64,000 nucleotides of DNA from Symbiodinium natans (GCA_905221605.1 CAJNDS010002523.1:1718606-1782605); one strand, 5' to 3'; counted from the stretch's first letter, positions 22,238 through 34,308 are shown. Notes: a model not told the origin generated them from the letters alone. A program made the numbers and translations.

Positions 22238-22620
22238 CTGAGACCACGGAGCAGCTTGAGGGACGCGTAGCACAGCTCGATAAGTGCCGTCCGGCCTTCT
22301 GAACGGAACGCTGTCCGCGTCTGTGTGAAGGCCCGCACTTTCAGCCCGAGTGAAAACCTAGCGCTGCCAGGCCTGGCGTTTACGCCGGGCCGATTTCCCC
22401 GCCCTGGAGCCCCTCTGAGACTGTTGTCGAGAAGCTCTGAGGACCGAGGAGGGTTGTTGTCCATAGGACTTGCTACAACGCTGAAATAAGGCAAAGCACT
22501 ACGGCTGAAAACCAGTTGAACAGATCGACCACTGGGAAGGGGCCAACAGAGAGATTCCCAGAAACAACATCATATTAGAGATGCAACTTAGCAACTGCAG
22601 GAAGCCCCACGTCTACTTAC

Positions 22621-22695
22621 CGGAGGATTGCTTTCGGGGTTCTTCATTAGGTGGGGAGTTGAAGCAGCAATCCGTGGGTTGCCTGAACTCCGTCG
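22621..22695 (-). CDS. Candidate exon with a canonical donor
   Basis: TEFRQPTDCCFNSPPNEEPR then KQSS; acceptor CTTAAG|C and canonical donor CCG|GTAAGT. This intron end lacks the telomere-like motif, showing that both intron types coexist. Confidence 0.5.
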
Positions 22696-23346
22696 CTTAA
22701 GGGTTTAGGGGTTTGGGGTTTGGGGTTTAGGGTTTAGGGCTACGATCGCATGGTGCCCCCACAGCCTGCTCTGAAGCACTGAAGCCGAACGGATCAGCCT
22801 CCATGCCAACTAGTATCCTGTAATCACCACCAGAACTCAAAACCCTTACCCCACGGCCCTAACCCCTAAGTCCCAAACCCTAAACCCCAAACCTGAACCC
22901 CAAACCCCAAACCCCAAACCCTAAACCCTAAACCCGAAACCCTAAACCCCCCATAACTAAGCACAGGTAAGATGGGCCCCCAGGTAGCCCTCTTAAAGGC
23001 CAGGCCTTCGAGGCGGAGTCGCTGGCAGAGGAGGAGGAACCTCTGCAGGCTTCACAGAGGGTTTAGGGTTTAGGGTTTAGGGTTTAGGGTTTAGGGCTTA
23101 GGGCTTGAAGGGAGGGTTTGGGGTTTAGGGCTTGAAGGGCTTAGGGTTTGGTTTGAGGGATTTGGCTTCGTGGTTCCCAAGGTTCCCCAAAAGGAATCTT
23201 AAGAACCCCCACAACATATGAAAGATAAGGAAGACTTCTGCTATTGGGGGGGGACTCCTAAGCAAACGCTTGAAAAATCCTGGTGGTACTTCTAAACCCT
23301 AAACCCTAAACCCTAAACCCTAAACCCTAAACCCTAAACCCTAGAC

Positions 23347-23417
23347 CGCAAAGCCCGACATGAACTTGCTAACAAGCCAAGGAGCTGCTAGAAGAGCTGG
23401 CACCGTCGTCCTCTTGG
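23347..23417 (-). CDS. Candidate exon, hydrophobic segment
   Basis: KRTTVPALLAAPWLVSKFMS then GFA, 23 codons; acceptor ACCCAG|C, donor GCG|GTCTAGGG. The reverse strand also has an open frame. Confidence 0.4.
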
Positions 23418-23937
23418 CTGGGTTCAAGGGTTTAGGGTTTAGGGTTTAGGGTTCAGGGTGCGAAGCCGTAGAAGACCTAAACCCTGTAACCTTAAATCCA
23501 AAACCCTTCACCCAAAAACCCCGAGACCCCGAACGCTGGTTCCACTATTGAGGTTTACCCTAAACCCTAAACCCTAAACCCCCAGCGCGCCTCGCCACGA
23601 CAGGTAGGACTCTGGGTGCCCTAAAGACCAAAACCATTCAACCCCCCAAACCCTACATGTATAGTTCAAGAGTTCTCTAAATTAGGGTTTAGGGTTTAGG
23701 GTTTGGGGTTTAGGGTTTAGGGTTTAGAGGATCCCTTTTATGTAAAGGGTGCCACCTTATTCTGGGCACACAAAAAGCGGCTTAATTAGTTCGGAAACCA
23801 CCGCAATCCCAAACCCGAACCCCCAAAACCCTGAACCCCCTGAACCCCAAAACCTAACCCCTAAACCCCTAAACCCTAAACCCAAAACCCAAAACCCAAA
23901 ACCCAAAACCCTAAACCCTAAACCCTAAACCCTAAAC

Positions 23938-24053
23938 CCCCAAGGTGTCCTCCTTGGACTCTTTGGATTCCTGGGACTCCTTGGACTCCTTGGAATCCTT
24001 GAACTCCTTGGAGGACTCCTCGCAAAGGGAACTGGCGAGCTGCGCTTCAAGGG
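23938..24053 (-). CDS. Candidate exon encoding a Lys/Glu/Ser repeat
   Basis: ALEAQLASSLCEESSKEF followed by degenerate SKE and SKESQE units. The DNA shows a 9-base repeat (CCAAGGAGT in sense). Acceptor CCAAG|C, donor GGGG|GTTTAGGG. The first two bases complete the codon left by exon 25057-25127. Confidence 0.55.
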
Positions 24054-25056
24054 CTTGGAGTTTAGGGTTTAGGGTTTGGGGTTTAGGGTTTGGAGTTTAG
24101 GGTTTAGGGTTTGGGGTTTAGGGGTTTAGGGGTTTAGGGTTTAGGGTTTAGGGTTTGGGGTTTAGGGTTTAGGGTTTGGGGTTTGGGGTTTAGGGTTTAG
24201 GGTTTGGGGTTTGGGGTTTAGGGTTTAGGGTTTGGGGTTTAGGGCCAGGGGTTTGGGGCTTGAAGCTTTCGCTGCGCGTGCACTTCGACCCTCTGCATTT
24301 GCTCGGCGCATGCGCGTGAGCTGCCATGCCCGCATTCCCACCCAAATTACAAACCTTGGACGGGCGTAGGGTTCAGGGTTTAGGGTTTAGGGTTTAGGGT
24401 TTAGGATTTAGGGTTGAAGGTTGTCCCCGCCCAACACAGTGGGGATAGATGGAAGGACACCAGTAGACATGTACCCTACCTACTCCACTCTCCCTGATGT
24501 CATGGGTACACTAGGGTGGGTACTACTAGCATGGGTACACTAGGCCCCCTCCCCAGTATCAAGTGGGGGAGATATGGTTGGGTGAGGCAATCGCCAAGCC
24601 TAGCGCCAGGAGCAGGCAAGTTCATTTGTATTCATGACAGAAGCCCAAGTGCAGCATTTGGGAAAGCAAGAGGTTGGAAATTGCTTAGGGGCTTCTATAG
24701 TCCAAGTGCCAAGATGGACGTAAGATGTGTGCCGCCACGGCTTTCAGGGGCTTTGAGGGCACTTAAGGCTTCTTGGGCTTAGGGGATTCTTTCGAGGCTT
24801 GGCTACCTTAAACCCTGAGCCGGAAAACTTGGGCCCCCTGTAGCCCAGGCAAGCACTATGCTCCGAACCCCTGACCCCTCCACCCCCAAAACCCTAAACC
24901 CTAAACCCTAAACCCGAAACCCTAAACCCTAAACCCCAAACCCTAAACCCTAAACCCGAAACCCCAAACGCCAAAACCCTAAACCCTAAACCCTAAACCC
25001 CAAACCCCAAACCCGAAACCCTAAACCCCAAAACCCTAAACCCCAAACCCCTAAAC

Positions 25057-25127
25057 CCAAGGAAGGGAGGATATCCACCCCGTCCTGACTCTCGGGGAAA
25101 CTCTCGCTGACCATCGCCCGCTCCTGC
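25057..25127 (-). CDS. Candidate exon, joins 23938-24053 in phase
   Basis: QERAMVSESFPESQDGVDIL, 23 codons; acceptor CTGCAG|G, donor TTGG|GTTTAGGG. The reading continues into ALEAQLASSL of the next exon across an intron of about 1000 bases. Confidence 0.55.
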
Positions 25128-26032
25128 CTGCAGCAGGGTGTTGCAGCGGCGTTGAGGGGTTTCTTCAGGGGTCTTAGGGTGCGGGGATATGCCTGACCAC
25201 GAATCTCTGTCAAACGAAAGCCTCCAAGTGAACCCTCTAAACTCTAAACCCCGAACCCAAAACCCCAACCGGCAGGATCGGAACAAACCAAACCTGGCAT
25301 TGAGGGAGGTGTTCAACGCTGCATGAGGGGGATGCCTGGTCAAGCCCCCCTTTCAACCCGAAACCCAAATCCTAACGCGGAGTACTGCAACATGGAATAC
25401 AACTATTTGCTTAAGGACCCCCTGAAACTTAAGACAATTGTCCCCTACAGAAAGCCCTAAATTGCCCACATAAACAACAATCTGTGGTTCTTAAGCAAAT
25501 GGTAGAATATGTGATCACAAGCTGAGGGTACATCTCGTTTTCAAGGTCAGAGACCCCTCAGCCCTAAGCCCAAAAGCCCCCGACTTAAACGCGCAAGACG
25601 AAGTGTCAGGGCCCTATATATACCCTGTAAGGGATTCTCTAGAGCCCTTATTCCCTCATTCCCTACTAAGGACCAGCCGGACAGTGCACATGAGGATTTG
25701 GGGAGACTCAGTTTTCCGGTTTGGGTTTTAAGGGGGTTGAACTTACTTGGGGTTGGGGTCCGGGGGGGGGGGGGGGGTTAAAGGGCTTCAGGTTTAGGGG
25801 AAAATAGCCGAACCTGGAGAGCAGACTGTACGGGATTTGGCATCAGCTCACATGTTGGACGGTTGCAGGAGTTTAGGCGGTTGAGGATTTCGGGTTCTGG
25901 AAAAAATGAGGGAGCGCGTTAGGCAAAGTTGCAAAGCTCCATACTACAGCCAACAGCGGCTGATAACTTCGGCCAGCCCCAAAGCCCGACTCCCAGAAGC
26001 TTAAACTTAAACCCTTCAAGCCCTAAATTTGC

Positions 26033-26133
26033 GATGTTCCCCGCCTATGCTAACAGTCCTTAATGGGGATTCTAGTACCCCCCCCCTATTATCATCCCAA
26101 TTAAGGAGCTGTTAGTATAAGGGCGACCATCCC
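26033..26133. repeat. MITE-like palindrome, family C
   Basis: Arms GATGTTCC...GCTAACAGTCCTTAAT and ATTAAGGAGCTGTTAGTATA. Other copies: 27785-27870, 42781-42882 and an interrupted copy at 51761-52044. Confidence 0.75.
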
Positions 26134-26294
26134 CAACCCTAAGCCCTAAACTCAAAAGCCTCTCCCGGAGCCCTCAAACACCAAGCCCGAATCGATGTCG
26201 TCGATGTCGCCCTAAACCCTAAACCCCAAACCCTAAACCCTAAACCCCAAACCCTAAACCCCAAACCCTAAACCCCAAACCCCAAACGCCAAAC

Positions 26295-26370
26295 CCTGGC
26301 GCCTCCTCGGGGCTGCAGACTTTCCCTGGCGCTCTTCCTCACGCGCAGCGCAGAGGAAGGAAGGCTTGGA
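26295..26370 (-). CDS. Candidate exon, fourth of an in-phase chain
   Basis: Acceptor CCTAAAG|T, donor CCAGG|GTTTGGCGTTTGGGG. In phase with exon 26536-26603 it reads PSLPSSALRVRKSARESLQP. Confidence 0.55.
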
Positions 26371-26535
26371 CTTTAGGGTTTCGGGCCCAGGCTTCCTAAG
26401 CCCCCGAAACCCTAAACCCTAAACCCTAAACCCTAAACCCTAAACCCTAAACCCTAAACCCTAAACCCTAAACCCCAACCCTGAGTCCCAAGCCCGATTA
26501 GCCCTAAACCCTAAGCCCCAAACCCTAAACCCTAC

Positions 26536-26603
26536 GTGCCAATCTCGATGATGCGATTCCGAAGAGTCATGTACAATCTGTACAGCCGACGGTCAGTGTG
26601 ATC
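26536..26603 (-). CDS. Candidate exon, third of an in-phase chain
   Basis: DHTDRRLYRLYMTLRNRIIE then IG; acceptor GTTGAG|G, donor CAC|GTAGGGTTTAGGG. A basic, Tyr/Leu-rich helix. Phase matches both neighbours. Confidence 0.6.
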
Positions 26604-26628
26604 CTCAACCATTGTGTTTGATAGACCC

Positions 26629-26795
26629 AGGAGTAACCTAGGAAAAAAGGGTACCCGTTTTGGCTTCAAGGGGCTTATAAGGGAACCTACACCCTAAAAA
26701 CAGGGAATAAGGGCCGTCTCCGGGTCCTAGGAGGGAAACCCAACCCGAAACAAAAGGGGAACAAGGGCCTACCCCGGGTCCTAGTTACGAAACCC
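26629..26795. repeat. MITE-like element, family D
   Basis: Ends resemble TAGACCCAGGAGTAACCTAG and its inverse CCGGGTCCTAG. A second copy lies at about 35080-35200. Confidence 0.6.
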
Positions 26796-26828
26796 TGAAC
26801 CCTAAACCCTAAACCCTAAACCCAAAAC

Positions 26829-26921
26829 CTCGACGAACGTTTCGTTGAAGTTCGGCGATGACCTGGCCAACCACAACTGGCTGCACTGGAGAGCCGGATG
26901 CCAGAACAAATTGAAGCCACT
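26829..26921 (-). CDS. Candidate exon, second of an in-phase chain
   Basis: 31 codons (SGFNLFWHPALQCSQLWLAR, then SSPNFNETFVE); acceptor CGACAG|A, donor GAG|GTTTTGGGTTTAGGG. Confidence 0.6.
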
Positions 26922-27085
26922 CTGTCGATCAACTCGGTACATCTGAGCACCTAACCCTAAACCCTAAACCCGAAACCCTAAACCCTAAACCCCAAACCTA
27001 AACCCTAAACCCTAAATAAACCCTAAACCCTGAACCCTAACTCCTAAAACCAAAACCTCAGACCCTAAACCCCAAAACCCGACAC

Positions 27086-27172
27086 TTGTGGGAAGCACCT
27101 GCGAGGTCTGTCCTGGCGGCCGAGCTCCAGGACATCCTCGGACTCCTGGCAAGGAGTTTGGACAATCCTCAT
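27086..27172 (-). CDS. Candidate exon, first of an in-phase chain
   Basis: RIVQTPCQESEDVLELGRQD then RPRRCFPQ; acceptor GGTAG|A, donor CAA|GTGTCGGG. Together with the next three exons it gives 324 bases (108 codons) without a stop. Confidence 0.55.
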
Positions 27173-28599
27173 CTACCCTAGAGGGTTTAGGGTTTAGGGT
27201 TTAGGGCTTAGGGCTTCGGGCTTGGGGCTTGGGGCTTGGGGCTTGGGGCTCAGGGTTGGGGTTTGGGGTTCAAAGTAACTTTAAGCCTCTAAGTCTCTCT
27301 AACCTCCAAACCTCGAAGCCCTCAGCCCTGAACCTGAAACAACTTAACCGAGATGTTCAAAAGCGCCTAAGCATTCTGACTTTAGGCTTTGCCTTGCGGG
27401 TCCCTCTAACTTCCCCGATGCCAATACAAGGTAGCCAAGCAGACACGACCGCACCTCAGGGCTTCGGGTTTAGGGCTTAGGGCTTAGGGTTCTTACTTCC
27501 CCAATGCCCCAATCAAGGAACTCAAAGCCTAATAAGCTTGGAGCTTCAACTTTCTGCTTCCCTGAAACCTCACTCTCATCCGCCGGGTTTCAGGGTTTAG
27601 GGTTTAGGGTTTAGGGTTTGGGGTTTAGGGTTTAGGGGGCCTAAACTTAGATCCTTAACCCGTATCAACGCCAAACCTCAAATGCCAGGCTACCAAGACG
27701 CGGCGACATGACGTAAAACCCCTCCCTACATAAGCCCCATGCTAAACTTAGCGTCTGTGAAGCACGCGCTGAACCATGATTACTTGGGATGTTCCCCCTT
27801 CTACTAACAGTCCTTAATTGGAACTGTGAACAGGGTGCCATACTCCCAATTAAGGAGTGAGTACATCCCAACCCTCAATGCTAATACCTGAGCCCTAAAC
27901 CCCAGATACCTTAAATCTGAAGCATTTAAATACCCTAAGCAATGGACCCCCCGAAAGGCACAGAGGCGACGGCAGACTTCTGGAACCATCCCATCCCCCC
28001 CCCCAAAAAAAAAAACTAATTAAACTCAAGACCGCTAGAGTCCCCTACCCTAAAGCCCAAACCCAGAAAAGCCCGAAAGCCCCAACCCGAAACCCTAAAC
28101 CCTAAACCCTCAAGCCCCTAAAGACCCAAAGATCCGCAAAGCCCAAAAACCCAAAACGCTAAAAAAGGGTTTAGGGTTTAGGGTTTAGGGCGCCCGAACT
28201 TCTAAATCCCCTGAAACCCAAAAACCCTGACTGAAACCCTGATCCTAAAGCCCTAAAGCCCGTAAAGCCCTAAACCCGAAAGCCCGCAACCGCCAAAACT
28301 CCTAAAGCCCTCAAAGCCCCCAAAAAGCCCTAAAACCCCTAAGCTTCAGATTTGGGACCAAAATCCCCTGAAGCCCTCAAAACCTAAACCCTAAACCCTA
28401 AACCCTAAACCCTAAACCCTAAACCCTAAACTACGTTGGGGGGCGGCGCTTAAGCGCTCTGACCTCGATCGAGGTGGCACAAGCCGACCCAGATCGCTCG
28501 CCCGCCTCCCACAGCATGGGGGTCGGTAGCGCCCGTGATCAGTCCGGTACCGGAACACGTTCGAGGACCAGTACTGGTCCCTTAACCCCAAACCCCACC

Positions 28600-28860
28600 C
28601 CCCGACCCTGCCGCAGCATGCTCAGGGACCAGGGGGCCTCAGGCCGACCCAGGCAGGGCGGGTGCGGTTTTTCTGTGGGACTTGTGGCCTGGCTCCCCGA
28701 CCCCCCTGACCCCCCTGGCCCCCCTGGGCCCCCCTGGCCCCCCTGGGCCCCCCTGGCCCCCCCTCCCCCCTGGCCCCACAGATTTCTGGCCCCTTTTCCC
28801 CTCCTTGTTTGTCTGGCTCTCTGTTTGTGGTTCGGCCGGCCCCCCTGGCCCCCTGGCCCG
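28600..28860 (-). other. C-rich minisatellite, collagen-like if coding
   Basis: Tandem CCCCCCTGGGCCC-type units of about 12 bases at 28690-28790. On the minus strand they would encode Gly-rich triplets (GGPGGPRGARGAQGGQGG). Open on both strands, so coding status is undecided. Confidence 0.5.
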
Positions 28861-29261
28861 GCTTCGGGGCCTCTATCTTACCTTCGAGACCTTGCTGGCA
28901 CCCTTGACTCTCGGATTCAACCAACATCAAAGTTTTGAAGAGTGGACTGTCGTCTGAGTTTAGGCCTAAACCCCAAAAGGAATAGGTTTGGGTGGCTTTG
29001 CCGCCTTGGACGGCGTGGGGTGGGAGCAAAGTGTTTAGATGGCCCTCCACAATCGGGCCAAAGCTGCTCTTCAGCACCTCACGAAGCTTTCGAGCTTGTG
29101 CCGAAACCTAACCTTCACAGCATCTACGCCCTGTCACAGCAAACCCAAACCCTAAACCAAAAACCCTAAAACCTTAACCCTAAACCCTAAACCCTAAACC
29201 CTAAACCCTAAACCCTAAACCCTAAACTAAGTACCCTGAAGCCCTCAAAAGCCCCGAAAGC

Positions 29262-29345
29262 CTCCTGCTCGCCGGCGCTGCGGGCTCCGCCGATCTCCTC
29301 TTTTGGGGTCGAGGACCCCCTGGAGCGCTTGAGGAGCTCTGGGGG
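29262..29345 (-). CDS. Candidate exon with GC donor
   Basis: PPELLKRSRGSSTPKEEIGG then ARSAGEQE; acceptor CCTAAAG|C, donor GAG|GCTTTCGGGG. It ends in phase 0, matching the start of exon 27086-27172. Confidence 0.5.
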
Positions 29346-29959
29346 CTTTAGGGTTTAGGGTTTAGGGTTTAGGGTTTAGGGTTTGGGTAGGGTTTAGGGT
29401 TGGGGGTGTTTGGGTTTTAGACAAGTTTTAGACGCAAAAGGTTTTTGGGTTTAGGGTGGTTCTGGGGGCCTTGGGGGCCGGGCTGCTTAGTGTTTTTTTG
29501 GGCTTGGGTTTTTGGGGTTCTAGGGTTGTTGCGGTCTAGGGCTTGTGGGTCTCCCCCAAATCATCACTCTAGCAAAATAGGGCTTGGGGGATAACATCCC
29601 CAACGACGTCAACCTATGTAAAGCAGAACCGAGCCATACATAACCGGAGAGGTCCGCATGCAAACCCTAAACCCTAAACCCTAAGCCCTAATGTATCCTG
29701 CGCTCTGTCGCCCCCAGTGGGCGCCTCAACCCTACGCACGTATACTGAGGCTCGAAACCCAGGAACCTTCACAGCATACCCCAAACCCTAAGCCCTACAA
29801 ACCCTGAAGCCTACCCTAACAAAAATCCCCAACCTCCCACCCCTCCTCCCCTCCCCACTCGACGTAGAAAAACCCCGAACATTATGCGCTCGGAGCCTTA
29901 ACAAGCCCAAAATGGTTTAGGCTTTACTTGCAGGGTTTACAGGGTTGACAGGTTTAGGG

Positions 29960-30058
29960 TGAGGTCCTCATCCCAAGGGCCCTCGCTGGGCAAAGACTCT
30001 CCCGATCGCTGAGACCCCGCGAGGCGCGCATACAGCGTCTTCTTGTGCATGGCGCAGG
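29960..30058 (-). CDS. Candidate exon with reversed repeat orientation
   Basis: MHKKTLYARLAGSQRSGESL in frame, preceded by TTTAG|GGCC. Here TTTAGGG lies upstream and CCCTAAA downstream in sense, opposite to most islands. The donor is not identified. Confidence 0.35.
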
Positions 30059-30206
30059 AGGCCCTAAACCCTAAACCCTAAGTCCTAAACCCTAAACCCT
30101 GAAACCTTAACCCTAAACCCTAAACCCTAAAAACACTAAACCCTAAAACCCTGCAAACCCTAAACCCTTCACCCTGTAAACCCTAGAAACCCTAGAAACC
30201 CTAAGC

Positions 30207-30270
30207 TCTCAATCGGCAAGCCCGCGAGGCGTAAGCCCGCAAACGCACAAGCTCCTGCTGCCCATAAGCT
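30207..30270 (-). CDS. Candidate exon with GC donor
   Basis: AYGQQELVRLRAYASRACRL then R; acceptor CGAAG|A, donor AGA|GCTTAGGG. It ends in phase 0. The reverse strand is also open. Confidence 0.45.
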
Positions 30271-30689
30271 CTTCGACCCAAGGGTTTAGGGTTTAGGGTT
30301 TAGGGTTTAGGGTTTAGGGTTTAGGGTTTAGGGTTTAGGGTTAGACCCTTGAGCCCTAGAACCTTAAGCACTTAACACCCCCAAGTATCACTCGCAGGGG
30401 GGGGGTTCCCGAAGTTCTGGGTACCTTATGGGGGTCCTTATTCAACCCTAAACCCTAAACCCTAAACCCCAAAGCCTAGTATTTGGGGGCCCCCTACTTT
30501 TCGTAACAATAGGGCTTTATGGGCAAAAGGCTTCAGGTTACAGGCTTAGGAGTCCCTTAAGCCTACGTAACCCTAAAGGCCTAAAACCCTCAAACCCTCA
30601 ATCCCTAAACCCTAGCCCTAAACCCTAAACCCTAAACCCTAAACCCTAAACCCTAAACCCTAAACCCTAAACCCTAAAGCTCTAACCTC

Positions 30690-30783
30690 AGCCATGGCCA
30701 CGAGGAGCGGGACGCGCGAGGAAGCAGAAGCTGTTCTGAGAAGCGCGGCCCTCATCCGCAAACTCGAGAGTTCCATGCCCCCT
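30690..30783. CDS. Candidate exon, strand unresolved
   Basis: Plus: MATRSGTREEAEAVLRSAAL then IRKLESSMPP after ACCTCAG|CC. Minus: TLEFADEGRASQNSFCFLAR. Flanked by CCCTAAA on the left and a perfect TTTAGGG array on the right. The plus reading is attractive, which would make it an exception to the minus-strand trend. Confidence 0.35.
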
Positions 30784-31035
30784 AGGGTTTAGGGTTTAGG
30801 GTTTAGGGTTTAGGGTTTAGGGTTTAGGGTTTAGGGTTTAGGGTTTAGGGTTTAGGGTTTAGGGTTTAGGGTTAGGGTCTATGTTGCTGTTCTTGGTAGT
30901 TCTTTGTAGTGTATACATGGGGTGTCTTTTAGAGATTCTTGAGATAAAGTGCCACCTTATGTAATCAAACCCCTACGGCCCTAAACCCTAAACCTAAACC
31001 CTAAACCCTAAACACCTAAACTCTAAACCCTAAAC

Positions 31036-31103
31036 GCTTAGGCCGTACAAATCGCAGGGTCTCGGGGTAGCCTCGGCCCACCCGCAAGAAGGAATCTCAG
31101 AGA
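31036..31103 (-). CDS. Candidate exon, unknown protein
   Basis: SEIPSCGWAEATPRPCDLYG then LS; acceptor CCCTAG|T and donor AGC|GTTTAGGG, both within heptamers. Confidence 0.45.
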
Positions 31104-31930
31104 CTAGGGTTTAGGGTTTAGGGTTTACGGCTTGGGGGTTGAAAGGGTTTAGGGTTTAGGGTACCTGAAACCCTGAACACTGAAATGCCTGAAACTTAGG
31201 GGACTCGGGTTTAGTTTGTTGGATTGGAGGGTTTAGGGTTTAGGGTTTAGGGTTTCGGGTTTAGGGTTGGGGGATTTCGGGGGTTTACGGAAGGGGTCTA
31301 GGAGCTTCATGCTGGGGGGTTTGAGTGCCTCCGGTGGTCCAAGACCCCCAAGCCAGCTAAACATATGGATCCCTCAGCAAGAAGCCTAAACCCTGACGCC
31401 CTAAACCTCCAGAAATCCAATGCAACCCTAAACCCTAAACCCTAAACCCCAAACCCTAAACCCTAAACTCCGTAGCGAAGCCCTGGGCTTGTCCCCCCCC
31501 CTCCCCTCGCCCTGGGAAGAGGTCTCCCTCTCCACGCACACAGACAAATATTGGGTTTAGGGTTTCGGGTTTAGGGTTTTGGGAGGTCTAGTGTTTGGGG
31601 TTTAGGGCTTGGGGTTGGGGGGGGGTTGAGGGTTTAGGTAGGGCTACGCCCTACTAAACCCCAAGCCAACAGAAGCAAGTGAAACCCCCAACCAGAGTAC
31701 AAGCCAGCGATGCAGACTTTCTGCAGGGATTAGGGTTTGGGGCTTAGGGCTATAGACCCTCGCCAGAAGACTTGCAGCCCGAACCAGAAAACATCCCCCC
31801 CGGCCCCCCCGACAACTTTCCGAACCATCAAGCCACGATCCCTAACCCCTAATCCCAAACCCCAAACCCCAAACCCTAAACCCTAAACCCTAAACCCCAA
31901 ACCCTAAACCCTAAACCCCAAACCCTAAAC

Positions 31931-32030
31931 CCTAAGTTCTTCACCCTGAAAGCACGCAAGGTGAGCCTGGCGGCCAGAGCGCCGGCAACAACTGCGGCGG
32001 CAGCCCCCGCTGTTGTTGAGTTCCGGAGGC
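31931..32030 (-). CDS. Candidate exon, Ala-rich hydrophobic helix
   Basis: GLRNSTTAGAAAAVVAGALA then ARLTLRAFRVKN; acceptor CAACAG|G, donor TTAGG|GTTTAGGG. Possibly a membrane helix. Other frames are open too. Confidence 0.4.
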
Positions 32031-32059
32031 CTGTTGAGGGGGTTTGGGGTTTCGATCGT

Positions 32060-32197
32060 AGGGTTTAGGGTTTAGGGCTAGGGTTTAGGGTTTAGGGTTT
32101 AGGGTTTAGGGTTTAGGGTTTAGGGTTTAGGGTTTAGGGTTTAGGGTTTAGGGTTTAGGGTTTAGGGTTTAGGGTTTAGGGTTTAGGGTTTAGGTTT
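32060..32197 (+). repeat. TTTAGGG array
   Basis: About 19 nearly perfect units 30 bases to the right of exon 31931-32030. Confidence 0.95.
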
Positions 32198-33686
32198 AGG
32201 ACCCCTAGATGGGGGTAGCTAGTTGGCGGACCTGGTTCCAGGCTTCCCGGGTTTCGGGTTGAGGGCAGAAGGCTTTAGGCGTTAACCCGAAACCCGAACC
32301 CTGAACCTAAACCCTAAACCCTAATCCTAAACCCTAAACCCTAGTCCTAAACCCTAAACCCTTAAGGGCTTGGGGGGCTTTAGCTGCTTAGTGTCTAGGG
32401 GGTTGCTTGCTCACCACGCCCGGGCGAGGGAGCCTCTTGGCCGGAAACCCTAAACCCTAAACACTCTTTTTTTCCGGACTGGCGCCACTTAAGCCTTGGC
32501 ATAGTCCGCCACCATGAACTTTGGTAGCCTAAGCCCGACGTCCCTAAGCCCAAAAAATTCTATAAACCCCAAGACGTAGCCCTAAACCCTAAACCCTAAA
32601 CCCTAATGTTAGAGTCGCTTTAATAACCCCCCCCCCCCCCCAAATCTTGTTTTGGTCCCCGGGGTTTGGAGGGGTGGAAAAAAAGAGGGGGTGTCAATTA
32701 TGAGGATTCTGGGGGTCTGGGGTCTGGGGGTCTGGGGGGGGTCAGCTGTCAGGGTCTGCTTTGCTTTTTTCAGTAAAATTTTCAATTCCTGGCCAGAGAA
32801 ATTTTACAATTGCCACCCCATTCTTATCATCACCGGACCCCCCTATATAGACTTGTTTACATACATCGGCCCGAAAACCTCCCGTAATGGAAAGTAGTCT
32901 TCGGCTGGGGCCCTCTGGCCTGGCGAATATTACTATTGCCACCCCAATTAAAAAAGCCACTCTCACATTAGACCTCTCAAACCCTAACACCTGAAACCCT
33001 CAACCCCCAGTAGTGCCTCGAGAGGGAGCCTCCTGTGATGCCCGACCGGGTTGCAAGGTAAGCCTGGTAGGGCAAAAAGGCTTTCTTAAGTTGCAGGATT
33101 CATAAGGTTTAACAAAACCCTAAACCCGAGACCCTAAACCCTAAACCCTAAACCACAAACCCCCTAAACCCTGAGGTTGTCAGCTTTAAGGTCTTAGGTT
33201 ATAGGATTTGGGTTGAAAGTTTGCGTGTAGGGTTCAATTTGCAGGAACAATCACATTTTTCTAGGGCGCTTCTGGTTTAGGGCGGTTGAGGGTTCAGGGT
33301 TCAGGGTTTAAGTTGTTCATGGTTTCGGAGGCTTCTTGCGTCTTTCCTGTTGTGCATGTGGGGGCGTCTCTCCCTTTGAAAAACCGCGTAGGTCTGCAGC
33401 GGATATGAAACACGCGTGGCAGCACTTCCCTACTTCAGAGCAATGAGCACTTGCCTACTTCTGAGAAAGGACCCAAAAGCACAAACCTCTTCAGCTGTCT
33501 TGAAATAGGTTGCCCTATAAGCCCTCTATGAAACCTAACCATGAGAAGGTGCTGAATATCCAACTCTCTCCGACCTAGTAAAGGTTATCTGGGGGTTTAG
33601 GCTACCTTCAAAAGTCCCAAGGCATTCAGCCCTAAACCCTAAACCCTAAACCCTAAACCCCAAACCCCAAACCCCAAACCCTCAAC

Positions 33687-33751
33687 CCTGACCGGAGCTT
33701 CTCGCGCCTGGCAGCCGGCTGCACTGGTGGCGCTGCCCCGAGGGCAAAGGC
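33687..33751 (-). CDS. Candidate exon, helical segment
   Basis: AFALGAAPPVQPAARREKLR then S; acceptor TTGGAG|G, donor TCAGG|GTTGAGGG. The open frame continues upstream as DAAFHLE, so the acceptor may lie earlier. Confidence 0.45.
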
Positions 33752-34236
33752 CTCCAAGTGGAAAGCGGCGTCGGGTTTAGGGTTTAGGGTTTAGGGGTTA
33801 GGGTGTAGGGTTTAGGGTTAGGGGTCTGGTGTTTCGGCTTTAGGGCTGTAAGGGTTTCCGGAAATCTGAGAACTGACAATAGAGTAGGCTATAGCCACGG
33901 GATATCCCCCCCCAAAACAGCGATCTCCGAACCCCAACCTCTTCCTGACCAACAGGGTCTATCTGGGGGGTTCCGAATCGTTTAATACCCTAAACCCTAA
34001 ACCCTAAACCCCAAACCCTAAACCCTAAACCCCAAACCCTAAACCCTGAACCCTCCAGCGGAACTTTGAAAGCGGAGGTGGGGGGGGGCGCTGAACTCAG
34101 CCTCAGAAGGGCCACGGGGGACACTCCGAATGTATTTAAACCCCCCTACCCGCTAATTAATACTAACTACCCCCGTATACTACAATAAAGCTATACAGGG
34201 GTATATATATATATATTCAATATTAGGGGGTAGGGG

Positions 34237-34308
34237 TTGTTTTTTTTTTTTTTTTTGGGGGGGGGGGGGGGTTGGGCTTTTTTTTTTTTTTGGGGGGGGG
34301 GGGGGGGT
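34237..34308. repeat. Alternating T-run and G-run block
   Basis: About 18 T, 14 G, GTTGGGC, 15 T, 16 G. It is a duplication of a homopolymer pair and likely error-prone in assembly. Confidence 0.85.

Noticed and set aside
28474-28957. Plus-strand proline-rich ORFs of 91-154 codons
   Set aside because: They arise from a C-run minisatellite and have no splice or start context; the minus-strand Gly-rich reading is equally open.
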